Source of the DNA: Meconema thalassinum
Lineage: Eukaryota; Arthropoda; Insecta; Orthoptera; Tettigoniidae
Assembly (NCBI GenBank): GCA_946902985.2
Contig: OX336389.2
Span: 341,098,444 to 341,162,443 of the forward strand
Direction of reading: 5' to 3'
DNA length: 64,000 nucleotides
Within the stretch, counting starts at the first letter, position 1. Each line of letters opens with the position of its first letter. Shown here piece by piece: positions 32,530 to 43,974 of this stretch. Made by a program: the position numbers and the translations under genes. The notes under the pieces were generated by a model, which had not been told where the DNA came from, did no database searches, and saw only the letters and a program-made list of their open reading frames with translations.

Positions 32530-33147
32530 TTGGCCATGGAAAATCCAAAAGACTATGAACCTATGATTATGGCATTGGAAAATTCAGGCGCAGAGTTGAC
32601 TAGCGACTTTGTGAAATGTAAACTGCTACAGAAAGACAAACGCAGCTCCAGCAAAGAAACAGCACTCTACACCAACAGGAGTGGATTCAAGAATACTAAA
32701 CCCAAGAAACCGTTCTGTTGGAACTGCCGTAAAACTGCCACTGGAAACAAGATTGCAAACACCAAAACAAGACAGCAGCACATCAAGCAGATGCCAAGCC
32801 ACTAGAGAAGAAAGAAGAAAAGAAGGGTAGGGCTCTGCTCACAGCACTTGGAGTTGATACCCACTCAGCAGACAGCTGGTACATGGACTCCACAGCCTCC
32901 AAACACATGACTGGTAGAGTAGATTGGATGTCAAAATTTGATGATAAAAGGAGGTTGGATATGAAGTCACCGTAGCAAACGATTGTAAACTATATAGTGG
33001 CGGCATAGGTGATGTTCCAGTACAAGCAAATGTTTTTACAAAGGTGAGCGATGTTCTGTATGTACCTAACCTTACAGCAAACTTGCTCTCTGTGAACAGT
33101 ATTGTTAAAAAGGTCATGTAATTGTTTTTGGTGAAGAAGGTTGTAAA
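32530..33147 (+). pseudogene. Copia gag C-terminus and protease, frameshifted
   Basis: The first frame (32530-32805) holds PKDYEPMIMALENSGAEL and LTSDFVKCKLLQ, typical of the Copia Gag middle, then CWNCRKT, the start of a zinc knuckle. One base is lost here, and the adjacent frame supplies HWKQDC, completing C-X2-C-X4-H-X4-C. That frame continues to the protease motif WYMDSTASKHMTG, where the usual Asp-Ser-Gly is Asp-Ser-Thr. A further frame change lies near 32960 and a one-base loss in an A-run at about 33110 (VNSIVKK) just before the long pol frame. The protease is therefore probably inactive even without the frameshifts. Confidence 0.75.
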
Positions 33148-36033
33148 GTGTTTCAAGACAGTGACTGTCAAGTTACAGGTGATGTGCAATTATTGATTGA
33201 AGAGTCAAATGGACTTTATATCTTAAATAACTCAGGTTCTGTAAGTGCAAATGCATCAGCAGTGTCTTGTTTAAGTGATGCTAAAAGTGTTTGTTCAAAA
33301 AGTTCTAATTCTAGAGAATTGTGGCACAAAAGGTTAGGCCATCTCAATCACGTGGGGATGGACTTGTTAAAAAATGGTTTGGCTACCGGTATTGATTTTT
33401 CGGGTGAAAAGCAGCTCTGTGTTCCATGTATAGAAGGGAAACAAGCTCGACAGCCCTTCAAGACCACCAAGCATCGTGCCAAGAACCGACTGGACCTGTT
33501 GCACAGTGACCTGTGTGGACCGATGCCTGAGGAATCCTGGGGAGGAGCCAGATATTTTCTCACCTTCATCGATGACCATACGAGGAAGGTTTTTGTCTTT
33601 TTTCTAAAAAGGAAAAGTGAGGTAAGAGAAATCTTTGAACAATTTGCTAATTCTGTTGAAATTGAGTGTGAAAGGAAAATTAAGGTCATACGCTCTGACA
33701 ATGGTGGGGAGTATTGTAATAAAGCTATGGATGAGTTTTTCAAACAGCGTGGCATCAAGCATCAGCTAACAGTGAAGTACACACCAGAGCAAAATGGAAC
33801 TGCAGAACGCATGAACAGGACTCTGAATGAAAGAGCACTCGCTATGATGCAAGGTGCAGCTTGTGACAAACGCATGTGGGCAGAAGCTGTCAATACAGCT
33901 GCATATCTTGTCAACAGGTCTCCTGCACGGAAAACACCAAATTCAACACCAGAACAAATGTGGACTGGAGAGAAAGTAGACCTGACACACTTAAAAGTGT
34001 TTGGATGTAATGCCTATGTTCATATTCCAGATCAGCTGAGAAGAAAACTTGATCCCAAGACTGAGAGAATGGTATTTGTTGGGTACTCGGATGAGAAAAA
34101 GGCGTACCGGCTCCTGCATCCAGTAACCCATGAATTAATCACAGCGAGAGATGTGATTTTTGATGAGATGTCTTTCTCTGCTCTAACAGATCCTCCAGTG
34201 GTACCAGGGAATACAATAATACCCCTAACCACTGAAAACAGTAAACCACTATTGACTGCATGTGATAGGGATGTTCCAGATCCAGCTCCACAGCATAATG
34301 AAGAAGTGGAAGTTGAGCCTGATCATCAAGATAATCCATCACAGCACAATGAGGAAGCGCGTCGCTACCCCCAACGAGAAAGAAGACCAAGACAATATCC
34401 TGATTATATTCTGCATTACACTCATTGTTCTGATCAAAGTGAACCATGTACAGTAAGTGAAGCCTTGTCATCACCCTACTCTAAGGAATGGCATAAAGCC
34501 ATGAAGTGCGAAATGGATTCCATGATGGTTAATAAGGCGTGGGTTTTAGTTCCTAAACCAGAAGGTAAAAACATTGTACAGAATAAGTGGGTGTTTAAAG
34601 CTAAGCGTAATACAAATGGTGATGTTGTAAAATATAAAGCAAGGTTGGTTGCAAAGGGTTTTTCACAGCAATTTGGCATTGACTTTGTTGAGACATTCTC
34701 ACCAGTTGTGCGGCATGGCACAATCAGAATGTTGTTTGCTTTAACGGTTGAATTAAATTTACAGATTGATCATCTAGACATTGAGACTGCTTTTCTCAAC
34801 GGTGAGTTACAGGAGGAAATATTTATGTGTCAGCCAGAGGGCTTCCAGGTGAAGGGAAAGGAAGACCAGGTTTGTTTGCTCAAAAAGGCCATTTATGGAC
34901 TAAAGCAGGCTGCACATATGTGGCACAGAAAGGCTCATACAGTTCTGTCTGCTTCGGGCTACACAAACAGTCATAATGAGGCATGTGTTTACAGAAAGAG
35001 TATCGGTAATACTGTAATTCTTGTTGCTCTGTATGTTGATGATTTCTTTGTGTTCCACAATAATCCACAGGAAGTTAGTAAACTAAAAGATGTCTTAAAA
35101 CAAAATTTCATGATGAAAGATCTTGGACCTGCTGCTCAGGTTCTTGGAATGCAAATAGAAAGGGACACAGATAACAATATACTCAAAATTTCTCAGACGC
35201 AGTTCATAAAAAATCTGCTCAATAAGTTTGAGATGACTGATGTTAATCCCATCGGTACTCCTATGGAAGTAAATATGAAATTGTCTAAAGCCAAAAGCGT
35301 GGACGATAAACCTTATCAGCAGCTGATAGGTTCACTCATGTATTTGAGTGTGTGTACTAGACCAGATATTGCCTATGCATTGTCATATTTAAGTCAGTTT
35401 AATTCTTGCCACAGTGAGGAGCATTGGCTTGCAGCCAAAAGGGTACTTAGGTATCTTAAAGGTACGATAAACCAAGGACTCATTTTTAAGAGCACTGGTT
35501 TAGATTTGGTAGGGTTTGCAGATGCCAGTTTTTCCACAGATAGTGATAGTAAGTCCTATACTGGTTATCTTTTCAAGCTTGCTAATGCTGCCATATCATG
35601 GGAAGCTCATAAGCAGAGCTCAGTTGCTACATCATCGACAGAGGCTGAGTATGTAGCTTTGTCAGAGGCTGCAAAGGAAGCAGTTTATCTTAAGAATCTG
35701 ATGTTTGATTTGATTGGTTCTAATCAAGGTCCAATAAAAATTGAATTTGTTAAAGGTGAATGTGATTTGCAGTGTGTGTTGATGGATTGTAATCAAGAAA
35801 TTGATTTGTATAATGACAGTCAAAGTGCACAGAAAATTGCAAAAAATCCTGTTTTTCATAGGCGCACTAAACACTTCAACACCAAACATAATTTCATTAG
35901 GGAAAAGGTTCAAGAGAGAATCATTTCATTGCACTATTTGTCCACACAAGAAATGATTGCAGACATTCTCACCAAACCTTTACCTAAACCAAAACATGTG
36001 TATTGTACCCAAGGAATGGGATTGAACTGTTAA
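33148..36033 (+). CDS. Copia Pol: integrase, reverse transcriptase, RNase H
   Basis: This 961-residue frame is uninterrupted. The in-frame TAA at 33106 marks where the ancestral polyprotein frame was cut, and the first codon is only a convention. An HHCC zinc finger lies at about 53-98 (LWHKRLGHLN, CVPCIEG). The integrase core has D in LHSDLCG (about 118), D in RSDNGGEY (about 184) and E in TPEQNGTAERMNR (about 220). RT has KARLVAKGFSQ, DIETAFLNG and YVDD near 630. RNase H has D in GFADASFS, E in STEAEY and D in LYNDSQSA, then ADILTKPLPKPKH. All these catalytic residues are present. A functional Pol would still need the lost gag and protease. Confidence 0.92.
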   Translation: MFQDSDCQVTGDVQLLIEESNGLYILNNSGSVSANASAVSCLSDAKSVCSKSSNSRELWHKRLGHLNHVGMDLLKNGLATGIDFSGEKQLCVPCIEGKQARQPFKTTKHRAKNRLDLLHSDLCGPMPEESWGGARYFLTFIDDHTRKVFVFFLKRKSEVREIFEQFANSVEIECERKIKVIRSDNGGEYCNKAMDEFFKQRGIKHQLTVKYTPEQNGTAERMNRTLNERALAMMQGAACDKRMWAEAVNTAAYLVNRSPARKTPNSTPEQMWTGEKVDLTHLKVFGCNAYVHIPDQLRRKLDPKTERMVFVGYSDEKKAYRLLHPVTHELITARDVIFDEMSFSALTDPPVVPGNTIIPLTTENSKPLLTACDRDVPDPAPQHNEEVEVEPDHQDNPSQHNEEARRYPQRERRPRQYPDYILHYTHCSDQSEPCTVSEALSSPYSKEWHKAMKCEMDSMMVNKAWVLVPKPEGKNIVQNKWVFKAKRNTNGDVVKYKARLVAKGFSQQFGIDFVETFSPVVRHGTIRMLFALTVELNLQIDHLDIETAFLNGELQEEIFMCQPEGFQVKGKEDQVCLLKKAIYGLKQAAHMWHRKAHTVLSASGYTNSHNEACVYRKSIGNTVILVALYVDDFFVFHNNPQEVSKLKDVLKQNFMMKDLGPAAQVLGMQIERDTDNNILKISQTQFIKNLLNKFEMTDVNPIGTPMEVNMKLSKAKSVDDKPYQQLIGSLMYLSVCTRPDIAYALSYLSQFNSCHSEEHWLAAKRVLRYLKGTINQGLIFKSTGLDLVGFADASFSTDSDSKSYTGYLFKLANAAISWEAHKQSSVATSSTEAEYVALSEAAKEAVYLKNLMFDLIGSNQGPIKIEFVKGECDLQCVLMDCNQEIDLYNDSQSAQKIAKNPVFHRRTKHFNTKHNFIREKVQERIISLHYLSTQEMIADILTKPLPKPKHVYCTQGMGLNC

Positions 36034-36165
36034 TTAGTATTTTAAGTGTACATAGTGTTCAAAAATGTTTTCAGTAATTGTATTATGTTTTCAGGGTACT
36101 CTATGATTGAAGTCTGATGACAACTGTCTATTACATTCTAGATCAGCTATTGGATTAAGTGGGTG

Positions 36166-36476
36166 TGTTAGAAATATGTAACCCAACAGCTGATCTGTGG
36201 TTTAAATTCAGCGCCAGGAAGCGCAACGCCATTGGTGGCGGTTCTAGTTACGAGAATGTTCTCGTTGATTCTTTTGTCTGTTTTTGTATATATACGCCTG
36301 TATGTAACCTTGTCGTTCAGTTCGTATTAAACATGTATACTGCATATACGCCTAGACGTCTTTCACCTGCCATATACTCCTACATGGTTAACAGTGTTAA
36401 GAAAATCTTCTGTTCTAAATATCGCGTTCATGCGCTACCGGTACAAAGTGGCATTTAATTTCAACCCGATTTAACA
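36166..36476 (+). repeat. 3' LTR of the Copia element (311 bp)
   Basis: It starts TGTTAGAAATAT directly after the purine-rich AAGTGGG and ends CGATTTAACA, giving inverted tips TGTTA/TAACA. A TATATATA box lies near 36290. No second LTR is in the window. Confidence 0.75.
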
Positions 36477-36815
36477 GCGGGAAGACTGTAATAGGTTTAA
36501 ATCATACACAAAAATAGATAAAGAATACGAGCCGGATTTGCCTTGACCAAACCAATTCCTTAATACAACATAAAATAACTATTAAAAGTCATCATCCTTC
36601 AAGAAAACAACTAGACCTAGGCCTAGTGAGTTTAAAGTTGAATTTTAGAAGCGTAAAAGGTCCAATTACAACAATTATGCTATTGACAAACATTGTATTA
36701 TATTACCTGTCGCCATTCTTGAGTGTAGATCTTCGTCTCTAGAATTTAAGAAACCTAATAGGTTCATTCGCCGAACGTGCAGAACTTGATCAATTTGATT
36801 CCCCGCCATGCGCCG
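36477..36815. other. AT-rich sequence without a gene
   Basis: It lies between the Copia LTR and a MITE-like GC-rich block. A stretch with CCTTAATACAAC at about 36560 resembles the shared retroposon tail motif. Confidence 0.45.
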
Positions 36816-36989
36816 CAAGTCAGCAGAAACAAGCTAGCAAGCTAGCAAAGAAAAAGTTTGCTGGCTCTGCTGAGCCCTTGCTACCTACGTCACATCCGCT
36901 AGCAAGCCCGCTAGCGAGCCCGCTGAACGGCAAACTCAGAATCTGCTGACCGTTTGCTGGCCAGCAATGAGCCCGCTGAACGCGCCCTA
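36816..36989 (-). repeat. MITE-like block, minus-strand start TAGGGCGCGTTCAGCGGG
   Basis: From 36989 the minus strand opens TAGGGCGCGTTCAGCGGGCTC, then many GCTAGC and GCTGGC words. The same opening occurs at 21886. It directly abuts the 3' end of the LINE at 36990, so one of the two inserted beside or into the other. Confidence 0.5.
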
Positions 36990-37648
36990 TGTTTGGCTTT
37001 CGTTTTCGCATAGTGAGTCCACGTGACCTGCCAGTCATTCTGTATCTTCGAACGAATTATAGAACGCAAATCAGAAATGGGTATAGCGATATTATAAGCC
37101 TTACCTGTACCATTAACCGCTTCTTTGGCGAGTTTATCAGCGATTTCATTACCTTCAATTTGTGAATGGCCGGGGATCCACATGATACTGACATCAAAAC
37201 CCTCAGTATATATAGTGTACAATTGATGCACTAACTGATATAAAAACCAATTATCAGCCTCGAGAACATTTTGAAGTGATTGAACGACACTCATAGAGTC
37301 TGTACAGATTAGCGAATGGCGAATACCATGTTGTTTAATATAAAGACACGTCTGGCGAATTGCAAAAATTTCGGCTGTAAATATCGTGACGTCAGAGGGT
37401 AAAGTATACTGACATGAAATATGTAAATCGGGAGAGAAGAAGGCTGCTCCCACACGTGAGGGGTGAACCATTTTAGACCTATCTGTATAAAAAAGAATGC
37501 AAGATACCAAATGGCTCGTTATTTCGTGAAACATACGAGGAATGATTACTGGGTTATGTGGAAAAGTCTGATGTACTTGGGGTAAGGAGTGCTGGAGGAT
37601 ATTCGGTTGAAAATGAGCTGCGGAATACGGAATATTATATAAAGGCAA
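36911..37648 (-). pseudogene. LINE RNase H domain
   Basis: Catalytic positions are visible: D in FYTDRSK (the usual Gly is Arg), E in FTAEIFAI, D in LICTDSMSVV, and the end motif WIPGHSQIEGNEIADKLAKEA. The LINE part ends near 36990 and the remainder of the frame reads into the GC-rich MITE-like block. It overlaps the thumb fragment in another frame, so a frame change lies near 37630. Confidence 0.8.
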
Positions 37649-37998
37649 GCGACTAACTTTTTATTATGGCGGTACTGTTTAAGAATGGAATATGCGGCCA
37701 GCAAGGCCGGAACAGAAGCTGTGGGCAATAATCGACGAGTATAATAGTCTTCCAATAATTGTAATTTAGGAACGATAGGTGATACTGCTATCATCATTTT
37801 ACGCAACAGGTACATACACGCAAGGTATTTACGCCGATAATGTAACGACATTTCTCCCGTTTCAACTAAAAGTGCTCCTGTGGGAGTCGATGTAAGCGCG
37901 CCTATTATGAGACGCAAAGCAGTAAACTGTATTCTATCTAAACGGAGGAGCCTAGTACTTGACATCATATCAAAATAAAAGGAATTGTAATCCAGCAC
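37546..37998 (-). pseudogene. LINE RT thumb and connector
   Basis: It contains RLLRLDRIQFTALRLIIGAL and MSLHYRRKYLACMYL, the usual region after the RT. It is in the same frame as the RT fragment upstream and separated from it by a single TAG at 38050-38052, so one nonsense change divides RT from thumb. Confidence 0.75.
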
Positions 37999-38049
37999 AG
38001 AACGAATTATATTACGGTATACTATTAATAATAGTTCCGGGTCTGCTCC

Positions 38050-39177
38050 CTAAATACGCCGAGTAAGTGATTTTAGAACATTGATTTTGCTGGTAAGATG
38101 ACTCTTAAGGTATTGTGTATGTCTCTCTCCTTGCATTTTCCTGTCAATATAAATTCCTAAGTATTTTACATTCGTCACCACCGGAATTTGGCCTTGACGA
38201 TATAATATAGGAGAACTGTCGTAAAGTCGTTTGTTAGTAAATATCATCGCAGCGTTTTTTCCGGCAGAAGTTTCAAATCCGTGTTGATGAAACCAGTCAT
38301 GAGCATTAGATAAGGCTGTGTATATATCCCGACGACATGCGAATAAATCTTCCCTTGTGCAATATATTAAAATATCGTCCGCGTATTGAAGGATGCGAGC
38401 GTGCGGTAATATGACTGTTTCTAGGGTACGAGTATAAATTAAATATAAAATCCCACTTAAAACTTCTCCCTGCGGGACACCGTGAGAGGTGTATCTGGAA
38501 TCAAATACACCGACTGGGGATTTTAAAATGATTTTACGATGACATAGCATATTATATATTAAACACCGGAATGGAAGTGGGAATTGCATATCTCCAAGTA
38601 TCTTAATAAGAATAAATGGATCTACAGAATCATACGCATTTTTTAGGTCAAGGAAAATCGCTATAGTATGCATTTTCTGTCCTTTTGCGAGGAGTAAATC
38701 GGTGAAGAAAATGTTTAATGGGTCAGATGTACCGAGATTTTTCCTGAATGCAAATTGCGTTTTAGGAAACAGGGTATGATATTCTAGACACCATTGCAGC
38801 CGTCGGAGAAGTACATTTTGAAAAATTTTGCGGAAACAGGAACCAAGTTGGATACCTCGATAACTACTCGCTAAGCGGGCATCTTTTGTGGGTTTCAAAA
38901 TAGGGACAGTTTGAAAAACATTCCAATCTTCCGGAAATTTCCCGGTGCATAAGCTTGAATTATATAGTTTAAGGATGATGTCCTGAGCGTTTACGGGAAA
39001 TCGAGCAATCATGGTATAAGTCACTTCGTCAATTCCTGGGCTTGTTGATTTTTTGTGTCTGAATGTTTGTAAAAATTCGCTACGCATAATAGGCTGCATT
39101 AAACTGGAAAAACGGTCCAGCGAACCAGAGGCACATGATGTAGGCATACGAATAACAATGTCAGGTGTCCAAGTCAT
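38050..39177 (-). pseudogene. LINE reverse transcriptase
   Basis: All core RT blocks are legible: KKSTSPGIDEVTYTMI, FPEDWNVFQTVPILKP, YRGIQLGSCFRKIFQNVL, TQFAFRKNLGTSD, FLDLKNAYDSVD (first catalytic Asp), HGVPQGEVLSGILYLIY, LQYADDILIY (catalytic pair) and VKYLGIYIDRKMQ. It starts in a different frame from the endonuclease and ends at an in-frame TAG. Confidence 0.85.
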
Positions 39178-39361
39178 GGTATCCTTGCTCCGAAAGTTGA
39201 GAGGGAGAGGGACGAGGAAGGGTATTCGTAAAATGTTTAATCGCTGACCAAATACTATTTAGGGACGTACTACTTAATTGGGTAATGTATAATTTCCACG
39301 CTTCGCGTCGTTTATGATTAAAGACACGTTGGAGTTGAGCGGTGGGACTCTTGTATCTCAA
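39161..39361 (-). pseudogene. LINE endonuclease-RT linker
   Basis: LQRVFNHKRREAWKLYITQL and SLNSIWSAIKHFT are typical of the helical linker between endonuclease and RT. It overlaps the RT frame by a few codons in another phase, showing a small insertion or deletion near 39170. Confidence 0.6.
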
Positions 39362-39531
39362 ATAGGAGGCGGAAGTACCATAGTGCCGAAAAGCTTTTAA
39401 ACTCGCCTTGCGACGTCGTACTAAGTGTTTACATTCTTGATCCCACCATGAGGGTAAGGCAGAACGATTATTCGGAGGACATGATTTTGTAATATAAGGG
39501 TGATATGTATTAAAATAATCACGGATAGTAT

Positions 39532-40302
39532 TTAATAAAAAATTATAACTGTTATCAGACGTTTGTAATGGCCGAGAAAGTGTGAAAACAAATCATAATC
39601 AAAATGTCGAAAATTCCTCTTAACTTGAAAGACGTTCTGCGAGATATGTCGATTACTCGAGACATCATATTCCACTATAATTGGATAATGATCACTTTGA
39701 TACGTGTCCTTCACAGTCTGCCATGACAACTTATGGGCTATATCTACAGTAGTGATACTTAAATCCACCGCACTTCGTGGCCTATTCGGTGGGGTAAGGC
39801 GGGTGGGTGACCCATCATTTAATAAATGTAGGTGTAATTCCTGAATAGCCGCAATTATGTGACGTCCTTTCGGGTTAACTCTACCACTGCCCCACAAGGG
39901 GTGGTGGGCATTAAAATCCCCCAATGTAAGATGTTTAGAAAATATCTTTATAAACTGAAAATATAAATACCATTGTCTACGGGAGCCTTGTATACCAGGA
40001 GGACAGTAAATATGGCTTATATTGAGATCTTGCACAAGGAACGTTTGATGATGAGTGTGAGGCATGTAATAATCAGTAGAAAGGGGGGTGTACCGTAAAT
40101 TATTTTTGAATAACGTCATGATACCTCGATATCCGGGTCTATCCTGACGTTCCACCTGATAATTAGCAATCAGAAATTTATACGAGGAACGAAGCCATGT
40201 TTCTTGTAGGAATACGATGTCCGGATCATATTCCTGAATTAACTGCAGCAATTCATGTTTTTTATTTAATATACTTCTACAATTCCACTGGAGCAATAAC
40301 AT
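39532..40302 (-). pseudogene. LINE AP-type endonuclease
   Basis: LLQWNCRSILNKKHELL opens the domain. DIVFLQETWL holds the catalytic Glu, LTLGDFNAHHPLWGS the Asp-Asn pair, and YQSDHYPIIVEY the terminal Ser-Asp-His. The domain therefore looks complete, but the frame runs out shortly after at a frame change before the linker. Confidence 0.85.
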
Positions 40303-40435
40303 TCAGGATAATAAAGGGAATTAATTCAACGAGGACGACTATGAACCGGGGTGTGATAATGATAATTTGAGGAAGGAGGATTGGGAAGAGATCGTACAAT
40401 CTGATTCACGAATGTTTTCCACCGAGAAGCTCAGG

Positions 40436-40630
40436 TCAGTTCAGTTCTTCCGGCGTGGGACGAGCTAATATGGACCCCATCGTTATGGGAGTCACTGGAG
40501 GAGGTAATAACGGTAATACCTTGGCACGTAAGGCCTGTAACTTGGAACTCCACTGGGCATTGTTACCCAATAGCTGTAAGAGGGCATGGAAATCTTCACA
40601 GATTGAGGTATATTCATCATTCGCAGACAT
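40436..40630 (-). pseudogene. LINE ORF1 C-terminal fragment
   Basis: About 64 residues (FHALLQLLGNNAQWSSKLQ, then a proline-rich stretch) lie just upstream of the endonuclease frame and end near where ORF1 should end. There is no zinc knuckle or other motif, so the assignment rests on position only. Confidence 0.4.
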
Positions 40631-40635
40631 TATTC

Positions 40636-41516
40636 TACTGCCTGAAGGGAAAGAAGTTGATGGCGCAACAAGGCTAGGCGATATCGCACTGGGCGTTATC
40701 CGGCTGGCCGTGGGAGACGAAATGAGGGCATTATACGCCTGCCTATCATAACATTAACTTTCAAGTAATAAACTTATCAAAAAGCACGTCGCCATGTTTG
40801 ATTCCGTAATGCTGCCAACTTACTGACTGTACTACTAGGCAAAATCATTGGCCTGGTTAAAGATTATTGATGCGTGACTACCCCCAGTGTGCGTGACAAA
40901 AACCAGGGGTGTTATCTATAAGCCTAACGCATTGGCCTAGACGAAAACCATTGGGCTGGATGAAAATATTGGTCTGGAAACAACAATGTTGGCACTCTGA
41001 AAAAATACAGTAACACTCTCTAGCGATGAAATATTCAACTGCTGTATATTTGTAACATTGGCCATTTCTATAGAAAATTTTTCGGATTTTAATGGCGCCG
41101 GGCAACGTATACTACACGAGTTCCATTACAGCAATATTTCTCCATTTACTGCAGATTTCTCAAGGGATTTCATTTCAATACATATGTTTCTTGATATTCT
41201 GTGGTGGGAAAGTGCCCTATTCGAAATGTTTCTATATCTTGGCGCGATTGCTTGTACCTACCCCAAATAACTAGGCCTAATCTAACTGAACTATATTTAC
41301 CACTTCACTATCACTATGCCCCTAATTACCTAAGAAAACTATTTAAATAATGAACTAACACGTTAAATAAATATATTGCCTACGATATAACTTAATTTTA
41401 CTATATAATCGCGTACGAAAACACAAGAGAAATGAACGAAAGTTGAAGGCGACCATGTTGCAAGGAGCATATAATAAGGAGAGACGAAACTCAATGCTAA
41501 TTTTCTGAGCGTATAA
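40636..41516. other. Sequence without a gene
   Basis: Several short overlapping frames (41058-41274) carry no motif. The phrase TAAAGATTATTGATG at about 40859 is also found near 30274, suggesting a dispersed repeat that I cannot name. Confidence 0.45.
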
Positions 41517-42787
41517 CGCTGCCGAAGTGACGCGCCTAGCAACCGCATGGGCGCAGCCACATTGGACCCAAACAACTGGTTGCTAGGTTTTTTTTTATAC
41601 ATAGGAAGCTGCATTAACGCTGCGCAGTGTCTTGAATTTTGTGGATAAAAAGGTGTAATATGCGTGAAATAAAGCAAACGCCGCCCGTGAAGATCATCTA
41701 CAGTGTTGGAGCTACAAAATAGAAGTGAAATTTTAAGGATAAAGTACGAGATTTTGCGAGATGGTATCAATTAAGTTGACCTCACTCCTGAGGCAAGAAT
41801 TGCATGGCGGGTACTACAAATTATAAATATTTATTTATAACATCATTAAGGGATACAGTATATCTAATATAGAGAGATATTTAGGACATATATGTCACAT
41901 AAAGGGGTTTTTAGTTCATGTGGGGAGTGTAGTTGTAATTAAATATGGTTTGTACTATAAGTATTATAAACGACAACCTACATAACCTTACAGCTTATTC
42001 ACTAAAGACAATAAATTTTCTCCTACATCTTTTCTGAGCGGTGATTTTTCACTTAATTTATTTAAGCAGTGAATCGTGTTTCCAAATAACAATTAGTTCT
42101 ATCATGTACCAGTAGCCTAGACCTACACCCTGCAACGACGATACAGTATGTACTGTACCGTACAGTGACATTATCCAAGCCAATGAATACTGCTTATTTC
42201 TGAAGTGATGGAGTGGCAAGTCTTGTAGTGATTGTCAGGGAAGTTTCAGTGAAAAAAGTCAGTGGGGTCAAGAAATGAGGTGATGAGGATAGTGGCGAAC
42301 CAGGCTACCATGGCATTAAGTCAAGATTGTTAGAAAATGTTTTAATCGTTTCAGCATGAAGTATTAGTGAAAACGTCAGTGGTGCTATAAAGTTATGAAT
42401 AAACGTGGAAATGTGTGTACTTAGTCAGTTTCTTGTGCACTAACATACTTATCTGGACAATTTTTCAAACATTGGACAGTAAAATTAGGCTAGTTCAATG
42501 AAGTTATGGCATGCTACAGTATTGTACATTTAATATGAGTTATAATAAAACTATATTGCTCTTCAAAATATCGAGGCTTAATACTTTACTGCAATGTTTA
42601 TATCAAACATCTTTAATGGATATCAGTAAGTACTGGTATATTATTGGGAAGTAGGCTACTCCCCTGCGATTCAACTTACAAGCTCCTGAGGAAGTATGGA
42701 TGTGTTTTTTACCCCTCACCATAGGCCTTTTTGTTATTGAGCAACTGAGTTTAATTGGAGTTGTAACAGGTCATTTTATCACAGGTT

Positions 42788-42822
42788 GTGGTGAATTATG
42801 TAATACGGTACCAAATGGCAGG

Positions 42823-42853
<31 letters not shown>

Positions 42854-42881
42854 TTATTGACGGCTTCGACCATTTTCTTTT
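42788..42881. repeat. 94-bp direct repeat, left copy
   Basis: It is identical over 94 bp to 43909-44002. It consists of GTGGTGAATTATG...GGCAGG, a (TACA)n run, and ATTTATTGACGGCTTCGACC followed by ATTTTCTTTT. On the minus strand the last part is a LINE 3' end with AATAAATA and a (TGTA)n tail. Confidence 0.92.
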
Positions 42882-43943
42882 ATACAACATAAAAGACATT
42901 AAGAGTAATACAAAGTAAGGTACCCTACTATTACAATCAACTATATTCATACAGATTGTCTAATGAATAGGAAAACAGATATTTTCTCAGGGGTCTTTCA
43001 TCGGTATTGAACAGGTCTATGTTGACCCCATTAGAGATTCGCATCATTCTGTCAATGGGACTATTTAGACCATAATTAGTTGGGTGCCAGTTTGTTTCAA
43101 AGACATGATGCTTGCGCATCGAACGGGGTGGCACATATATATTGATTTCATTTAGTAATTCTGGGCAGTTTATGTGAGAGTTTAAAATTTTGTACATATT
43201 AAGAATATAAAAATTTTCACGACGGGATTTAAGAGTTGGCAGCTTCAATTGCATCATTACTTCAGTGTAGTTATGATTCGTTATTGGGTGTAGGAAACGA
43301 TATGCATAAATTCGTAGGAATTTGGTTGTACTTTCTCTAAACTCTCAATTTGTGTTTTATTGAAAGGGCTCCAAATCGGTGTACAATATTCAATTAAGGG
43401 TCTGACAAGGGTCAAGTACAGTAGGAAATATATATTCGAGTCACAAAATTCCTTGGAATAACGAGTTATGCAACCTAATCTCTGCAAGGCCTTTTTTTTT
43501 AAATATTTACCATATGCTCATTAAAATTAAGCGTGTCTGAGAATTTTACTCCCAGGTCACAAATACTTCTAACAGCATGAAGTGGAGTAGACGATAGAAA
43601 GTGATAAGAGAATTCAATATTCTGTTTCTTCTTTGAGAATCTGACTAGTTTACATTTAGTTTCATTGAGCAGTAACCCATTTAAAGAACAATACTCCTAT
43701 AGACGCCAAAGTTCTTCCTGAAGAAGTATACAGTCCTGTAGAGATTGAACTTTCATAAAGAACTTTGTATCATCGGCTAACAGGAGGATTTTGGCATGTT
43801 TGAAAACTGTATTGATATCATTAATAAAGATTAGAAATAACAAAGGAGAAAGATGGGCACCTTGCGGAACACCAGAAGAGACAACTATTGGTTGAGATAA
43901 GAAATTAAGTGGTGAATTATGTAATACGGTACCAAATGGCAGG

Positions 43944-43972
<29 letters not shown>
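42882..43972 (-). pseudogene. Jockey-like LINE ORF2 fragment (RT second half and thumb)
   Basis: Pieces on the minus strand are SQPIVVSSGVPQGAHLSPLL and KILLLADDTKFFMKVQSL (43697-43972), YLTLVRPLIEYCTPIWSPFN and SLEKVQ (43281-43487), and LPTLKSRRENFYILNMYKIL and FETNWHPTNYGLNSPIDRMM (42937-43257). They run in the normal order through the RT catalytic ADD, thumb and C-terminal region, but in several frames. The RT begins at its middle, so the copy is 5'-truncated. It lies between exact 94-bp repeats. Confidence 0.8.

Positions 43973-43974
<2 letters not shown>

Larger units (their letters stand above)
32536..36476 (+). mobile_element. Copia-type (Ty1/Pseudoviridae) LTR retrotransposon, 5'-truncated
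   Basis: The order is gag fragment, protease, integrase, RT, RNase H, then a 3' LTR. Integrase before RT is the Copia order. No 5' LTR and no gag N-terminus are present, so the left part was lost and no target duplication can be tested. The polyprotein is frameshifted in gag-protease but intact from integrase onward. Confidence 0.88.
36990..40635 (-). mobile_element. I-like LINE with RNase H, decayed and 5'-truncated
   Basis: On the minus strand the order is an ORF1 tail, AP-type endonuclease, linker, RT with YADD, thumb, then RNase H. A C-terminal RNase H in a LINE with an AP endonuclease is the mark of the I group. At least one in-frame stop and three frame changes separate the parts, and most of ORF1 is absent. 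Confidence 0.85.
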
